Source: Pycnococcus provasolii (taxonomy: Eukaryota > Chlorophyta > Pseudoscourfieldiophyceae > Pseudoscourfieldiales > Pycnococcaceae). Taken from it: a DNA stretch of 64,000 bases. Under the pieces are notes generated by a model. The model saw only the letters and a program-made list of their open reading frames with translations, was not told the origin of the DNA and searched no databases. Shown here in pieces: positions 30,680-40,611 of the stretch (positions are counted from its first letter, which is position 1; each line of letters opens with the position of its first letter). Made by a program: the position numbers and the translations under genes. Location of the stretch: positions 868,001-932,000 of the forward strand of contig OW568863.1 of the NCBI GenBank assembly GCA_938743325.2. The letters are read 5' to 3'.

Positions 30680-32461
30680 ATGATGCGCTGGGTATGGCGT
30701 TTTCTCCGGGGCGGATCGGGTCGGGCCGCCTCATCAGACGGCTCTCTCTTCTTTGACCAAAGACGACGAGAGCGTGATCTGCGTGACAATGTATGCCGTG
30801 ACCATCTGCTCGACGAAGGACGTCGGCTCTTCGACGATCACGCGCTGTTTCCTGAAGAAGGCATTCACATGCACGAAATGTATCGCGCGCTGCAAAAAGG
30901 TTCCCTCCACCTCTCGAATATGATGGAATCTGCCGATCTGCACAATTTGTGCGTCGCAGTCTTGGAAGCGGCGAACAGCACCAACGACAACAAAAAAAAC
31001 AACGACAGCGACAACAACAACAATATCAGAAGAAGACGTCATCAGGCAATTGATCGAGAGACTTTTGCAACATTGTATGTTGACATGATTTTGCAGCTGG
31101 AACTCTTACCGAAGCGTGACAAACCGCCGAGACCACATCTTGTGATTGCCAACACAACAACGGCGGCGGATGATGATGCCACCACCACAACCACAGCCAC
31201 TCATCAGGCGAAGAGCTTTCAATACAAGATGGATTCGCTTGCGCGGTACATAGACGAGTGCGACAGTCTCGGGTGGAAAATCACGCGGTACCGAGAGCGA
31301 CACCTCGTCGAGCTTGGCTGGCTGCGAATGGTCACCGGCACCGTGCTCATGCGAACAGGACTGTGGCAGCAGATGCTCTTCGCACTCGGGACAGCCGCAC
31401 TCACCACTGCAATCACCGTCCTGACGCTTCTGGCGTGCAATGTGGGAACGGATCGTGCAGGAAGCTGCCGTGGTGGTGATGGTCGTAGCACGCTCCAACT
31501 CAGCTCGCTGAAGAAGCTTGACGTCGGACGCATGATGGCGTCGGAGACGATACTTGGCTTGATCATGGGACTGTTCGTCGAAAAGGCAGTGAAGATCTGG
31601 TGGTGTCTCCGCCTCGATCAGCTGCAAGGCTTGTTCAACATCATATGCTCTATGGTGCTCCGTGCCGCAATCTACTTTCCTCACGCGAACAATTCAAGCG
31701 ACGCACACGCACGTCTGACGATTCTGCGATACGGATGCGCCAGCATCGCGCTGCTTTTCAAGGATGCGCGTGAGCTCGACTGCTGGACGACGGGCGAGTA
31801 CGCGACGTACCAAATCGACAACATCGACTTCGCCGCGGAAGGACTTCTCACTTCGGAGGAGGTGGAGCGCCTACGTGCGATGCCAACGGGAGCGGGCAGC
31901 CGAAGCCAGGTGATCTTCGTTTGGCTCGCGAGCTTTTTCACCAAGCTGTGCCTCGACGGCAAGCTGCCCATGCCGCTGGAGAACCAGAATGAAATGTTGC
32001 GAAGCTGCGAGGAGGCGCGAAACAAGATTGGCGAGATTATGGCGACCGTGTCCATGCAGTATCCGCTCGAATACACCCACCTCGTCGTGCTCATGTACAA
32101 GACAGCAATCCTACTGCTCGCGGTGGAGACGGGACTTATCCTCGGCTTCTCCGGCTGCGCACCCGACGGCGATCGTCATGATTTCTGGCTGTACCTGTGC
32201 ACACGCAGCCTTCTCCTCGTGGCCATACCCGTCGTCTACCAAGGCCTTGGAATGATTCGCAATATGATTCAAAATCCATTCGTGCCAACATCGGCGACGT
32301 CGTACAGCTGGAAGGTATTCCATGCTCGCGTCGCGAACGAGGCGCGCAGCTTGCTGCTCGCAGGACGACGACCGCCGTACGTGCCTCGAGAACGCAAATT
32401 TCCCGCAAATCTGCCGCCCCAATACATTGAGCGCCAGATATCGAGCGCCATGTACGAGTGA
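30680..32461 (+). CDS. bestrophin-like anion channel protein with N-terminal extension
   Basis: A 593-aa protein. The first 200 residues are a soluble, partly Asn/Thr-rich extension. Membrane segments follow: MLFALGTAALTTAITVLTLL, ETILGLIMGLFVEKAVKIWW, THLVVLMYKTAILLLAVETG and LLLVAIPVVYQGLGMI. The segment from GLLTSEEVERLRAMP through FVWLASFFTKLCLDGKL, CEEARNKIGEIMATV and YPLEYTHLVVL parallels the bestrophin stretch ending in IPLVYTQVV. MIQNPF near the end parallels its INPF motif. Bestrophins are pentameric chloride/bicarbonate channels; in algae some serve the thylakoid. Location is not clear here because no transit peptide is obvious. The assignment is by remembered pattern. Confidence 0.65.
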   Translation: MMRWVWRFLRGGSGRAASSDGSLFFDQRRRERDLRDNVCRDHLLDEGRRLFDDHALFPEEGIHMHEMYRALQKGSLHLSNMMESADLHNLCVAVLEAANSTNDNKKNNDSDNNNNIRRRRHQAIDRETFATLYVDMILQLELLPKRDKPPRPHLVIANTTTAADDDATTTTTATHQAKSFQYKMDSLARYIDECDSLGWKITRYRERHLVELGWLRMVTGTVLMRTGLWQQMLFALGTAALTTAITVLTLLACNVGTDRAGSCRGGDGRSTLQLSSLKKLDVGRMMASETILGLIMGLFVEKAVKIWWCLRLDQLQGLFNIICSMVLRAAIYFPHANNSSDAHARLTILRYGCASIALLFKDARELDCWTTGEYATYQIDNIDFAAEGLLTSEEVERLRAMPTGAGSRSQVIFVWLASFFTKLCLDGKLPMPLENQNEMLRSCEEARNKIGEIMATVSMQYPLEYTHLVVLMYKTAILLLAVETGLILGFSGCAPDGDRHDFWLYLCTRSLLLVAIPVVYQGLGMIRNMIQNPFVPTSATSYSWKVFHARVANEARSLLLAGRRPPYVPRERKFPANLPPQYIERQISSAMYE

Positions 32462-32672
32462 CCTGTGACCTGGATGTTGTTGGGTGCTTTTGTAATTTTC
32501 ACCACAATAAATCCTTCCGTTGACCAAATTTAGCAACGAACCAAAAGTTTCTTGAGCCCGTTCGTTACATGCAACTTTCAAAAAAAAGGCTGCCGAGAAA
32601 AAACAACTAAGGTGGAAAGCATCACTGCTACCATGCACGGCAACTCGGCAAGAAGAGCATCATCAGGTGTGG

Positions 32673-33227
32673 TCACGTGCATTGCGGGTAGTTGCTGCAT
32701 CGGATGCATTGTGCTGAGATTTCGTAAGGGTTGATGAGCTTGTACCCACTGCGGCATCGAACGCCACAAGGCCGTAAGTTGTTGACATCAAACCCTGCAT
32801 TCCTTGGTGGTGGCATACAGCACACCGTGTCGCCGTTGATCTTCATCCTATCGTCAAACGCAAATCCTCCAAATCGCCTTCCTTTCGCTCGTACTTTTTG
32901 AGGGATGCGTACAAAACCTTTCGGGCACACTTCGGTAATTGGCGTTGGATCCGGTCGCGTGCGTCCTGGACCGATTGCAGGTCCCGCCCAGTACCACGCG
33001 AGAGAGTTTCCACGATTCGTGCCTTGTGGCACGGGAACAACACCTGGGGCTGCAGGTGCACGAGCAATGGCACCGGTGACATCGACATCAGGTCTACTGT
33101 AGGTAGAGGAAGGAGTGCTGGGTCCCGTGAAGCTCGGAAAAGGAAAGAAGAGTGCTGAGGTAAGGCCGACGATGTGCATCATCGCCACCACCATCATCAT
33201 CACGGCGCGCATCTTCTTGACGACCAT
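32673..33227 (-). CDS. small secreted cysteine-rich protein
   Basis: About 184 aa from the ATG of MVVKKMRAVMM. A basic n-region and Met/Val-rich hydrophobic core ending near TSALFF give a good signal peptide. A Pro/Thr-rich linker precedes a domain of about 95 residues with at least seven Cys: VCPKGFVRIP, DTVCCMPPP, LRPCGVRCRSGYK and QCIRCSNYPQC. The Cys spacing suggests a disulphide-bonded extracellular module, but I do not recognise it. The longer in-frame extension to 33335 adds no plausible start features. Confidence 0.65.
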   Translation of the reverse strand: MVVKKMRAVMMMVVAMMHIVGLTSALFFPFPSFTGPSTPSSTYSRPDVDVTGAIARAPAAPGVVPVPQGTNRGNSLAWYWAGPAIGPGRTRPDPTPITEVCPKGFVRIPQKVRAKGRRFGGFAFDDRMKINGDTVCCMPPPRNAGFDVNNLRPCGVRCRSGYKLINPYEISAQCIRCSNYPQCT

Positions 33228-33680
33228 ATTTGTGATGAAAATTATGAGTGAAGCGGTTCTTGTGCACAAGGCGTACGGGGCAAAGTGAGGGAAACAAGGA
33301 ATTTGTTGTACGGTCGGATGACTCGGATCAAGCAATTGGATGGAAAGCTATGTGAAATCGATCGATGTTAGTGATATTCGGGGTTTGGACCCCAAAGGCG
33401 ACGACACCAGACCAACACCCAATCATCCGCCAGCGCTACCGTACCGCCGCGCTGCTCTTCATACAGTGCAGCAATACACTCCAACTCAATTAGGTAGTGC
33501 TTGTACGTTAGTACAAGCATAGGATAATAATCGACAATCAAAGCAAAGCTCAGGACAATCAAAGCGGATTATTCTATTCCACCACTTAATTGACTTAAAC
33601 CAATTTTATTTTTTATTTGAAGAACGAGTTACTGTAACGGTGTTGTGTTACATTCAAAAACATGCTTGTGTTGGTTGGTA
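33228..33680. other. intergenic spacer
   Basis: An AT-rich spacer with TACTGTA at 33630-33636 and a TTAGTACAAGC pair near 33490-33520. No gene was seen. Confidence 0.45.
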
Positions 33681-35882
33681 TCACACATGTGGAATGATCA
33701 GTTTCACGCACTCCTTGTATCCATTCTGCGCAGCATATTTCATGGGGGTCGCACCTTCGTCATCCTTTGCATTAACGTCTGCGCCGGCGTCGATCAGCAT
33801 CTGCACAACTGTAGCGTGTCCATTGAAAGCGGCGACGTGCATAGGCGTCCTTCGTTTGTCGGAGGAGGAAATGTTGACGTTCGCGCCAGCGTTGATGAGT
33901 ATCTCGATGCATTTGACACGTCCTCCTACCAATGCAGCAAGGTGCAGAGGAGTCATGTACATGTGCTGGCCGGGAGGGCCAGCCTTCGGCTTGAATAAGG
34001 TCGGGAGAAGTATATCTGCACTAATGCCAGCGTCGACGATGAGCATGCGAAGGCACTCGGGTTGATTGCTCCCGACGGCAGTTCGCATGACCACAGATGC
34101 ATTGCCCGCCACACTGTTATCCCATGGTGTGCTGCCTCGGCTAATCCCACCGGCGTCGATGAGCATCTTCAGACACGCTGCGTGTCCATTCCTCACGGCA
34201 TGCATAAGGGGCGTGTGTCCAGAGTTGTCTGCGCCATCCACGGTAGCCTTCGCGCGAATTAGAATTCGCAGGCACTCATCGTATCCTTCGCGCGCGGCGA
34301 TGTGTATGGGTGCCACTCCTTCTAGATCAGGCTTGTTGCAGTCTTCTCGCTGACGAGTGATCAAAGTCTCGAGATGCTCAGGCCTATTGTGCCGCGTCGC
34401 CATGTGGCATCGCGATTTGGACAATGCGAGCTGAGCATTTGCACGATCCTTGCGAAAGAATGCGTTGAAGGCGTGCACAGCCTCAGCTCGCGCTGGCGTT
34501 CCTCGAGTTGGTAGCTCAATGCATGCCGACGACGGCGGCGTCCCATCAGGATGTGCCATACGCCACAGGCGTTCTCTGTACCATAACGATCCTTCTCCCT
34601 CCTCTGTCTCTTCTTCTCCAGCTACCACACGCGTGGTCCCCTCCTCAGAACCAAGAGATGAATTAGAGTAATTCATCTCCACCTCCTCGAAATGCGAACT
34701 CTCAAGCTTCTCTGGAATCTTCTTAGCCGATTGTTGTCGCGGCTTATGCTCTCGCGCGCTTCGAAACGCCTTGGCGCGTGGATCCAACGCAAGTACACGC
34801 TCGACGAATGAGTGGATTCTCTCATGCTCTGTCTTCTTCGCCTTCTTACGCAATTTGACGTTCGCACGTTCCCTCCACCTCCTATCCTCGCGGGACTCGG
34901 CCTCCTTCGTGTTGTACTCGTTGATATGCCGGGCAGGGCGACAGCTCTTGAAATCGAGCCAGAACTTGTAGAAGTTCTTCACCGTCACTTCGTCGTCATC
35001 AGGTCCACCGAGCAGTGGTGGATTGGCCCTCTCTGAGCATGGGGTGAGCCTCGCAAATGATGGGCCAAACGTCTCGCAGAATTCCTTGGCCGAGCCGTTT
35101 TTCATTTCTCGACGCAATGTGTTGACAAAGTAGTCGACATCAAAAGGGCCTGTTGACATCGAGAAGACGTCGCTAGAAGGAAAGTCTCGCGTCAACGACT
35201 TTCCATTCTCTAGGTCTATCCGTGCGTCTGCCTGTCGAGCCGCGGACGCTGATGGACCACTCGTCCGGACCACTCGTGCGTCTGCGTGATCTATCCTGAT
35301 ATCCTTGATACTCAGGTGATCTTTTACCAGGTCTGTCATCTTTCCAAGATTCAAATCCGGTGGAATCCGCGCCTCTGCGGCCTGCAGTTGTGCCTTCGTC
35401 TCGGCTGATGGCGAAATTGGCGACTGCTTATCGAGCCGTTGCAGCTGGATTGCTGTTTCTAGGGGTCCTTCAAGGAACTCCCGGTTTTTGGCTTCCTTCT
35501 CGGAGGCTTCTTTTATCGTCGGGAACAACGACGAATCCCCCTCGAGCTGCTGCTGATGTTGCGGCGATTGCAGCATCGACGCCGCTGCTTTCAGCGATGA
35601 TGAAGCTGCCGCAACCTTGGCTGCCGTCACCCTGTCGTCAAACTCTTGCTGGAACAGCTCTGGGTCTATGCCTTCCTCCTTCCTTTGATGATCCTCCTCC
35701 GGCATGGTTATTGTGTGACTCGATTCCTCGCGCTGCTCCTGATGTTGCTCACTTGTCGTCGTAGGCTCTTTAGATGATGATGCGACCAGGATCGGCTTGC
35801 CCACGGAGACGCGCGCGACGATCGTATCGTTGGCACCGCTGCCATGGCGATGCTTCGCCTTCTTGCTACCGCTGCCAGGCAT
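33681..35882 (-). CDS. ankyrin-repeat protein with long disordered N-terminus
   Basis: A 733-aa protein. Residues 1-200 are Gln/Glu/Ser-rich and probably disordered. A middle section (about 210-400) with FDVDYFVNTLRREMKNGSAK and NFYKFWLDFKSC may be an unrecognised domain, followed by a basic helix. The last 250 residues carry about six ankyrin units. Examples are GVAPIHIAAREGYDECLRIL, GHTPLMHAVRNGHAACLKML, TPLHLAALVGGRVKCIEILI, TPMHVAAFNGHATVVQMLID and ATPMKYAAQNGYKECVKLII. Repeats run to the C-terminus, so the solenoid may lack a proper cap. Scaffold function is inferred. Confidence 0.85.
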   Translation of the reverse strand: MPGSGSKKAKHRHGSGANDTIVARVSVGKPILVASSSKEPTTTSEQHQEQREESSHTITMPEEDHQRKEEGIDPELFQQEFDDRVTAAKVAAASSSLKAAASMLQSPQHQQQLEGDSSLFPTIKEASEKEAKNREFLEGPLETAIQLQRLDKQSPISPSAETKAQLQAAEARIPPDLNLGKMTDLVKDHLSIKDIRIDHADARVVRTSGPSASAARQADARIDLENGKSLTRDFPSSDVFSMSTGPFDVDYFVNTLRREMKNGSAKEFCETFGPSFARLTPCSERANPPLLGGPDDDEVTVKNFYKFWLDFKSCRPARHINEYNTKEAESREDRRWRERANVKLRKKAKKTEHERIHSFVERVLALDPRAKAFRSAREHKPRQQSAKKIPEKLESSHFEEVEMNYSNSSLGSEEGTTRVVAGEEETEEGEGSLWYRERLWRMAHPDGTPPSSACIELPTRGTPARAEAVHAFNAFFRKDRANAQLALSKSRCHMATRHNRPEHLETLITRQREDCNKPDLEGVAPIHIAAREGYDECLRILIRAKATVDGADNSGHTPLMHAVRNGHAACLKMLIDAGGISRGSTPWDNSVAGNASVVMRTAVGSNQPECLRMLIVDAGISADILLPTLFKPKAGPPGQHMYMTPLHLAALVGGRVKCIEILINAGANVNISSSDKRRTPMHVAAFNGHATVVQMLIDAGADVNAKDDEGATPMKYAAQNGYKECVKLIIPHV

Positions 35883-36186
35883 GGCGACGAGGAGGAAGGA
35901 ATGAGACTAGTATGAGAGGGGAGCGACGTGGTCTACTTGGCAAATCAGCCAAATCTAAAATCTTGAGCCAAAAACCTAATCAAAGGGGGGTCAGAGTGAT
36001 GAAACCCCCACCAAGGCAAGGCACCTACCCTGGGTTGAGGGAGGTGCGAGAGATGAGCTCCTGAAAGGCTGAAACCAAACACAAGAAACGACAGACGAAG
36101 ACGGACAGCAGGGTCTATGATGGATACTACTCTCTCAAAAACGTTTCTTAATATAGTCTACTGGGGTAGGCATCCTACCGGTTACT
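35883..36186. other. intergenic spacer
   Basis: A spacer between tandem minus-strand genes (downstream of MPS1, upstream of the ankyrin gene). It has TAGTCTA at 36154-36160 within a short imperfect palindrome around GGTAGGCATCCTACC. No gene was seen. Confidence 0.5.
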
Positions 36187-39100
36187 CTATGTCTCAGCTA
36201 AGAGCTCATCCATCGTCGCTCGCTTCAACAAGTCGCGCTCCAAACAGCGCTGCATCGTCTTCAACAGACCGTCGTCGAGACCCTTTACCGCGGGATACGA
36301 AATGGCGTGGCGCGAATCCGTGATAGCGTACAGCTTCGGGATGAAGTCGAGATGAGCAAACGGCGTGCGGCCGTAGATCATTTGGTAGAGAATGCAGCCA
36401 AGACTCCAGATGTCGCTCGCTCGGCCAATCTTCATCACGCCGCCGGGCTGGCCACCTCCAGCCTGCCCACCACCTGCCGTTACCGCCTCAGGCGCCATGA
36501 AATTCACAGTTCCCATGCTGCAGTCGCGTACGATGTTCGTCGTATCATTCTTGATCGTCTTCGCGATGCCGAAGTCAATCAGCTTCAGCGTGCCCTCAAC
36601 CATGAGAAAGTTGGCTGGCTTCAAGTCGGAGTGCACAATGCGCTCCTCGTGGATCGTGTTCACAGCCTCGAGCATCTGGCTCCAGTACAGACGGATGAAG
36701 AGCAGATCTTCCATCGTCAGTGCCGCCATTTTCTCCGCTGTCCATCCCTTTGCCTTGGCCATCTTAGACTTCTTCTCGCGACGCCGTGAAAGAAGCCGTG
36801 CAAGATCCACCTCGCCGTACTCAAGCACGATGAATAGCAGCATCTCGCTTGGGATGTACTCGTATGCAATCAGCTGCACGATGTGCTCCTTCCCCCTCAG
36901 CCGGTGCAACAATTTCACCTCGTCGAGAAATCCATTCATCGTCGAGACGTCGTGCTGCTCTTTGTTGAGGTGAATGCGCTTCATGGCGTAAATCTTCTTC
37001 GATGGCGAAATCACCTTGTAAACCTTGCTGGATCCACCCTTGCCGACGCACTCCAGCTTCTGGTACACGACGCCAGCCACTGTCGCATGAGCTTCAGACT
37101 CGCGTGCCTGCTGAGGAGCAGCCTTTGGTTGCTGTGTTGCGGGTGCGGGTGCGGGTGCAGGTGCAGGCGCAGGCGCGGGTGCAGGTGCAGGTGCGGGTGC
37201 AGGTGCGGGCGCGGGTGCAGGTGCAGGTGCGGGCACAGCAGGTTTGGCACCTTCTTCCATAGACGGTGATGGCATAGCAGAGTCTGAGGGATCTGGTGCA
37301 GCTCGTGATTCTAGTGCTGGTGGTGGTGCAGCCACAGCCACGCTTTCCTTCTCCATTCTCCGCGCTGCTGCCGCCTGTCCGGCTGATGCAGAGTCCGCAG
37401 CTGTTTCGTCTGCAGGCGGTGGAGAGGCATTGCTAACAGTAGCGGGGGAGTTCCCCACTGACGCATTCCCCTGCGAGGCTGTCGTGCCAGACGATTGCCG
37501 CGATCCCGATGCACCAGATCCTTCACGCGATCCTTCTTCTACAGGCGATAGCGCTCGTCCCAGAGACGGACCCATAGATAGAGACTCGGCAACGGGCGTT
37601 GGAGCGGGTACCATCTCAACAGGCTTTGCATTCGGCACTTCATCGCTCCCACTACTGCCGCTTCTTCCAAGTGCCTCGGCAATAGTTCCCAAAGTGCGTG
37701 CACTCGTACCATTCGATGTCGTCGTCTTCGACGCACTTGCTGGTTCCTGTACCGTCGCTGCTGGAGCCACCAGCTCCGGCTCTGGCTCCGGCTCCGGCTC
37801 CGGCTCCGGCGCTGTGCCAGGAGCTACACGGCGTGCAGGTCCTGAGAAGCTCTTCAGCCCGAGACGACGAAGGCCCTTCTTCGCCGCACTCGACGGCACG
37901 CCATCTCCTTTTTCTGCCGTGGCTGCCGTCGACCCGCTGGCATTTGACTTGAGCTGCGACGCCGGTGTGCGCAGCAGAACAGACGACCCGATGCCACCTC
38001 CGCCGCCGTGGCTTGGCGTTTTGGGTGGTGCACGGGGTACCTCCTCGACTCCAGGAGCCCGCGTTGACGTGATTGCCGCCGGCTTTGACGTCGGAGCGGG
38101 CGCCGCCGCCGCCGCCGCCGCCGCCTGGAGCGTCCTGGGGGCTGGTCGGCTCGCGCTGCTAGCTGCTGCACACGCTGCAACTGCCGCCGCGGCAGCGTTT
38201 GCCGCTCGGCTTGAGTGCGTGGTGAGCGTATTCGTGTCATCCGTACCGCTCCTGCTCGCGGCACCGCTGGTGCGCGTTGAAAATACCGCTCGAACTTTAG
38301 CACCGCCGCCCGTGCTGGGCATAGCGGACGAGAATGCATGGGAAGCAGCCCCGTCGCCATCAGAGCTCGCAGCGACGGACGCGGGCGCTGCCACAGGCTG
38401 TGTGGTTGTTGCAGCACTGGGCGTGGCGAACGCTGCTGCGTTAGCCTTCGTGACTGATGCTGGTGGTCCTTCTGCCGAAGTTATTTTGGGCGTTGGCATG
38501 GCTGCTGCTGCTGCCGCCGCCGCCGCCGCCGCCGGTACTGCCGTCGCCGTCGCCGTCACGGTGGACCCGCTTGGCGTCGTTCGCACGACAGGCGTGAATT
38601 TTCTGGCGTGAATCCTCGCAGGCGTCTCCTGCGATGTCTCGGCGTTGCCCGTGGCATTTGTAATCTTTCCTCCTGCGAACTCGCGCTCCAGTTCGTGCAG
38701 AGACTCGGCGGGCGCCGCCCCCTTAGCAATTGCCTTGCTGAGCACGCCCAGCGCCTTATCGGTTCTCCCTGCGGCGTGCTCCGTTCTTGCCCACGCGGCG
38801 TAGAGCGCGGCACTTGCCCCTCCAATTTTCTGGCTCTTCATGTACTTGAATATGTCGACAGCGTCCTCCGCACTTCTCTTTTCGAGGTGTCTTGCGTATC
38901 CGATCCATATGGCAACGTACGCTTCGTCGTTTGCGTGTGCACTTCTGCTTATTGACTGCGTCGCCGTCTGGTAGAGCTTTCCCAGTGCGCGCGCCCACTC
39001 AGTTTGCTGCTGCTCGCCTTGCTCCTCTCGTTGAAGTGCGTGGTTGAATCGATCTTCTTCCACCGAGAGGAGTCGGTTCCACGAGACGAGAGCTTTAGGT

Positions 39101-39417
39101 TGCGTGGCGACCGTTGATGCCAGTGCGAGAGTCGTCGACGATGCCGACGCGAATGCGTGCGCGTACGCCAAGGCGGCATGCAAAGAGGCACTTGCAGGCA
39201 AAGAAGAAGGCGCTGAGACACTGACACTACTAAGAGTCTTAGAAGGAGCAATTAATAAAGAATCCGCAGACACAGAGGCAGACACAGAGGCATTGACATT
39301 CTCCTTGTTTGCCAAGGACTCCGACTCCTCCAACAGCACGACATTAGCACCAGAGACACACGGAGCAGGAGACACACCAGCACCAGAGCCTGGGAGGAGG
39401 AACATTGACACGGACAT
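36187..39417 (-). CDS. MPS1: MPS1/TTK-type dual-specificity kinase
   Basis: About 1076 aa from the ATG of MSVSMFLLPG; an upstream Met at 39525 would add 36 residues. Residues about 95-250 form a TPR-like N-terminal domain of the MPS1/BUB1 kind (DEAYVAIWIGYARHLEKRS, SAALYAAWARTEHAAGRTDK). A long Ala/Pro/Ser-rich linker follows, including a (PA)n run near 730-760. The kinase domain lies at about 785-1074: GKGGSSKVYKV, Lys of YAMKRIHL, HSDLKPANFL, DFG, and MGTVNFMAPEA with the MPS1-type Thr-Val-Asn-Phe P+1 segment. MPS1 acts in the spindle-assembly checkpoint at kinetochores; basal-body roles are also known. The typical MPS1 C-terminal tail is very short here. Confidence 0.88.
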   Translation of the reverse strand: MSVSMFLLPGSGAGVSPAPCVSGANVVLLEESESLANKENVNASVSASVSADSLLIAPSKTLSSVSVSAPSSLPASASLHAALAYAHAFASASSTTLALASTVATQPKALVSWNRLLSVEEDRFNHALQREEQGEQQQTEWARALGKLYQTATQSISRSAHANDEAYVAIWIGYARHLEKRSAEDAVDIFKYMKSQKIGGASAALYAAWARTEHAAGRTDKALGVLSKAIAKGAAPAESLHELEREFAGGKITNATGNAETSQETPARIHARKFTPVVRTTPSGSTVTATATAVPAAAAAAAAAAAMPTPKITSAEGPPASVTKANAAAFATPSAATTTQPVAAPASVAASSDGDGAASHAFSSAMPSTGGGAKVRAVFSTRTSGAASRSGTDDTNTLTTHSSRAANAAAAAVAACAAASSASRPAPRTLQAAAAAAAAPAPTSKPAAITSTRAPGVEEVPRAPPKTPSHGGGGGIGSSVLLRTPASQLKSNASGSTAATAEKGDGVPSSAAKKGLRRLGLKSFSGPARRVAPGTAPEPEPEPEPEPELVAPAATVQEPASASKTTTSNGTSARTLGTIAEALGRSGSSGSDEVPNAKPVEMVPAPTPVAESLSMGPSLGRALSPVEEGSREGSGASGSRQSSGTTASQGNASVGNSPATVSNASPPPADETAADSASAGQAAAARRMEKESVAVAAPPPALESRAAPDPSDSAMPSPSMEEGAKPAVPAPAPAPAPAPAPAPAPAPAPAPAPAPAPAPATQQPKAAPQQARESEAHATVAGVVYQKLECVGKGGSSKVYKVISPSKKIYAMKRIHLNKEQHDVSTMNGFLDEVKLLHRLRGKEHIVQLIAYEYIPSEMLLFIVLEYGEVDLARLLSRRREKKSKMAKAKGWTAEKMAALTMEDLLFIRLYWSQMLEAVNTIHEERIVHSDLKPANFLMVEGTLKLIDFGIAKTIKNDTTNIVRDCSMGTVNFMAPEAVTAGGGQAGGGQPGGVMKIGRASDIWSLGCILYQMIYGRTPFAHLDFIPKLYAITDSRHAISYPAVKGLDDGLLKTMQRCLERDLLKRATMDELLAET

Positions 39418-39590
39418 GGAGCGGATTTCGCGATGGAGAATGAAAGGGAGCTGTTGGTTCGGAGGAGGGGGGGGCGCGAACAAACCTCTCCCAAAGGCAA
39501 AGGGGGCCTGCTTTCTCAAATGCATCTCAAATGCAAATGCAAATGCAAATCGGGGTTTGAAGAGTAAAATTAACAACCAAGGGCTCGGTA

Positions 39591-39609
39591 AGGGTTAGGG
39601 TTAGGGTTA
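39591..39609 (+). repeat. short TTAGGG tract
   Basis: Three consecutive GGGTTA units upstream of the MPS1 gene, on the plus strand. Confidence 0.9.
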
Positions 39610-40415
39610 TCCTTTTAGGGGGAACCTTTTGGGTGGGGTCGTTGGTAGAAGTCGTTGGTTGGGGGAACTTCCTAGCTAGTTGGGGGTTGGGTTGGGGGTT
39701 CTACCTTACCCTTCAAAACTGCTTGGGGTTCCCCCTTCCCCCTTCCCGCCTGCCCGGGGTCAGGTATCCTATGAGGCTGGTAGGCTGGTTGCCTGGTAGG
39801 TACCTTTAGGAAGGCCTTCCTAGTATCGTGATCGCGATATCGCGATATCGTAGACTTTTGCACTGGGCAACGAATTTCCGGAGATCGGGGGAATCACCGC
39901 GCGATTTGACAAATATTTTCCAAGATGAACTGTAAAACCTTTTTAGAACTATCGTAGCCTATGCCAGGTGTCTACCGTATGAACGTGTGATAAACAGGAA
40001 CACGAGAAACAAAAGCAAGAAACAGCAAGAAACAGCGTACAAACCGGCGGCCACCAAGATGCCAGGTGCCAGGGAGGTGCGCCAGGTGACAGGGCCCGAC
40101 TACATACTCTTAGAAAGTCTCCCGCGGATCAGCACGAGCACCACCCAAACCGCGGAATGGAATGGGTTGCGTCAGGCATCAGGACTTGCCAGTTGCCGAG
40201 CGACGCGACACGTGCGCGAACAACCACTCCAACCACTGCGCGGTTCCCACTCCAACCACTGCGCGAGTGGCGACGCCTCCGGGAGCTCCTGAGCGAAGCT
40301 CCAGGATGAGCCCCCCTCGGGAACCCAAAGGTGCGAGGTGAGGTGAGGTGAGGTGGGCGGCCGGCTGGGACCATCCAGGTCGGCACGACGTCTACGATAG
40401 CTCCTATCATCTAGC

Positions 40416-40435
40416 GTACAGTATTCTTACTGTAC
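40416..40435. promoter_or_regulatory. perfect inverted repeat of TACAGTA
   Basis: GTACAGTA, four bases TTCT, then TACTGTAC: two 8-base arms are perfect reverse complements. It lies about 180 bases upstream of the PKG-like start, and another TACAGTA sits at 40534-40540. A protein-binding palindrome or a hairpin is possible; function is inferred only from recurrence of the heptamer in spacers. Confidence 0.45.
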
Positions 40436-40611
40436 CCGGGGGGTAGTTCCCCGTGCTTCTCGTGCAAGGCCAGGCCAGGCTCGCTTGAGAGTTTGTTTTC
40501 TTGCTTAAGGGACCCGGGTGTTGAGCACTGCTATACAGTACTGTGTTAAGCACTGCTTAAGGCTATTAAGCTACTCGTCTTTGTGTTGTAGGTGTTGTTG
40601 TAAGTTGAACT

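Larger units (their letters stand above)
39418..40611. other. intergenic region between divergent kinase genes
   Basis: Nearly 1.2 kb between two divergent kinase genes. It holds a run of ATTTGCATTTG-type repeats at about 39520-39550 and a TTAGGG tract (listed separately). It also has GCGATATCGCGATATCG near 39833-39850, GAGGT tandems near 40336-40354 and the TACAGTA hairpin. Frames lack domains. Confidence 0.55.

Noticed and set aside
37244-38611. 455-codon plus frame, Ala/Ser/Pro-rich
   Set aside because: Antisense of the low-complexity linker of MPS1; no domain.
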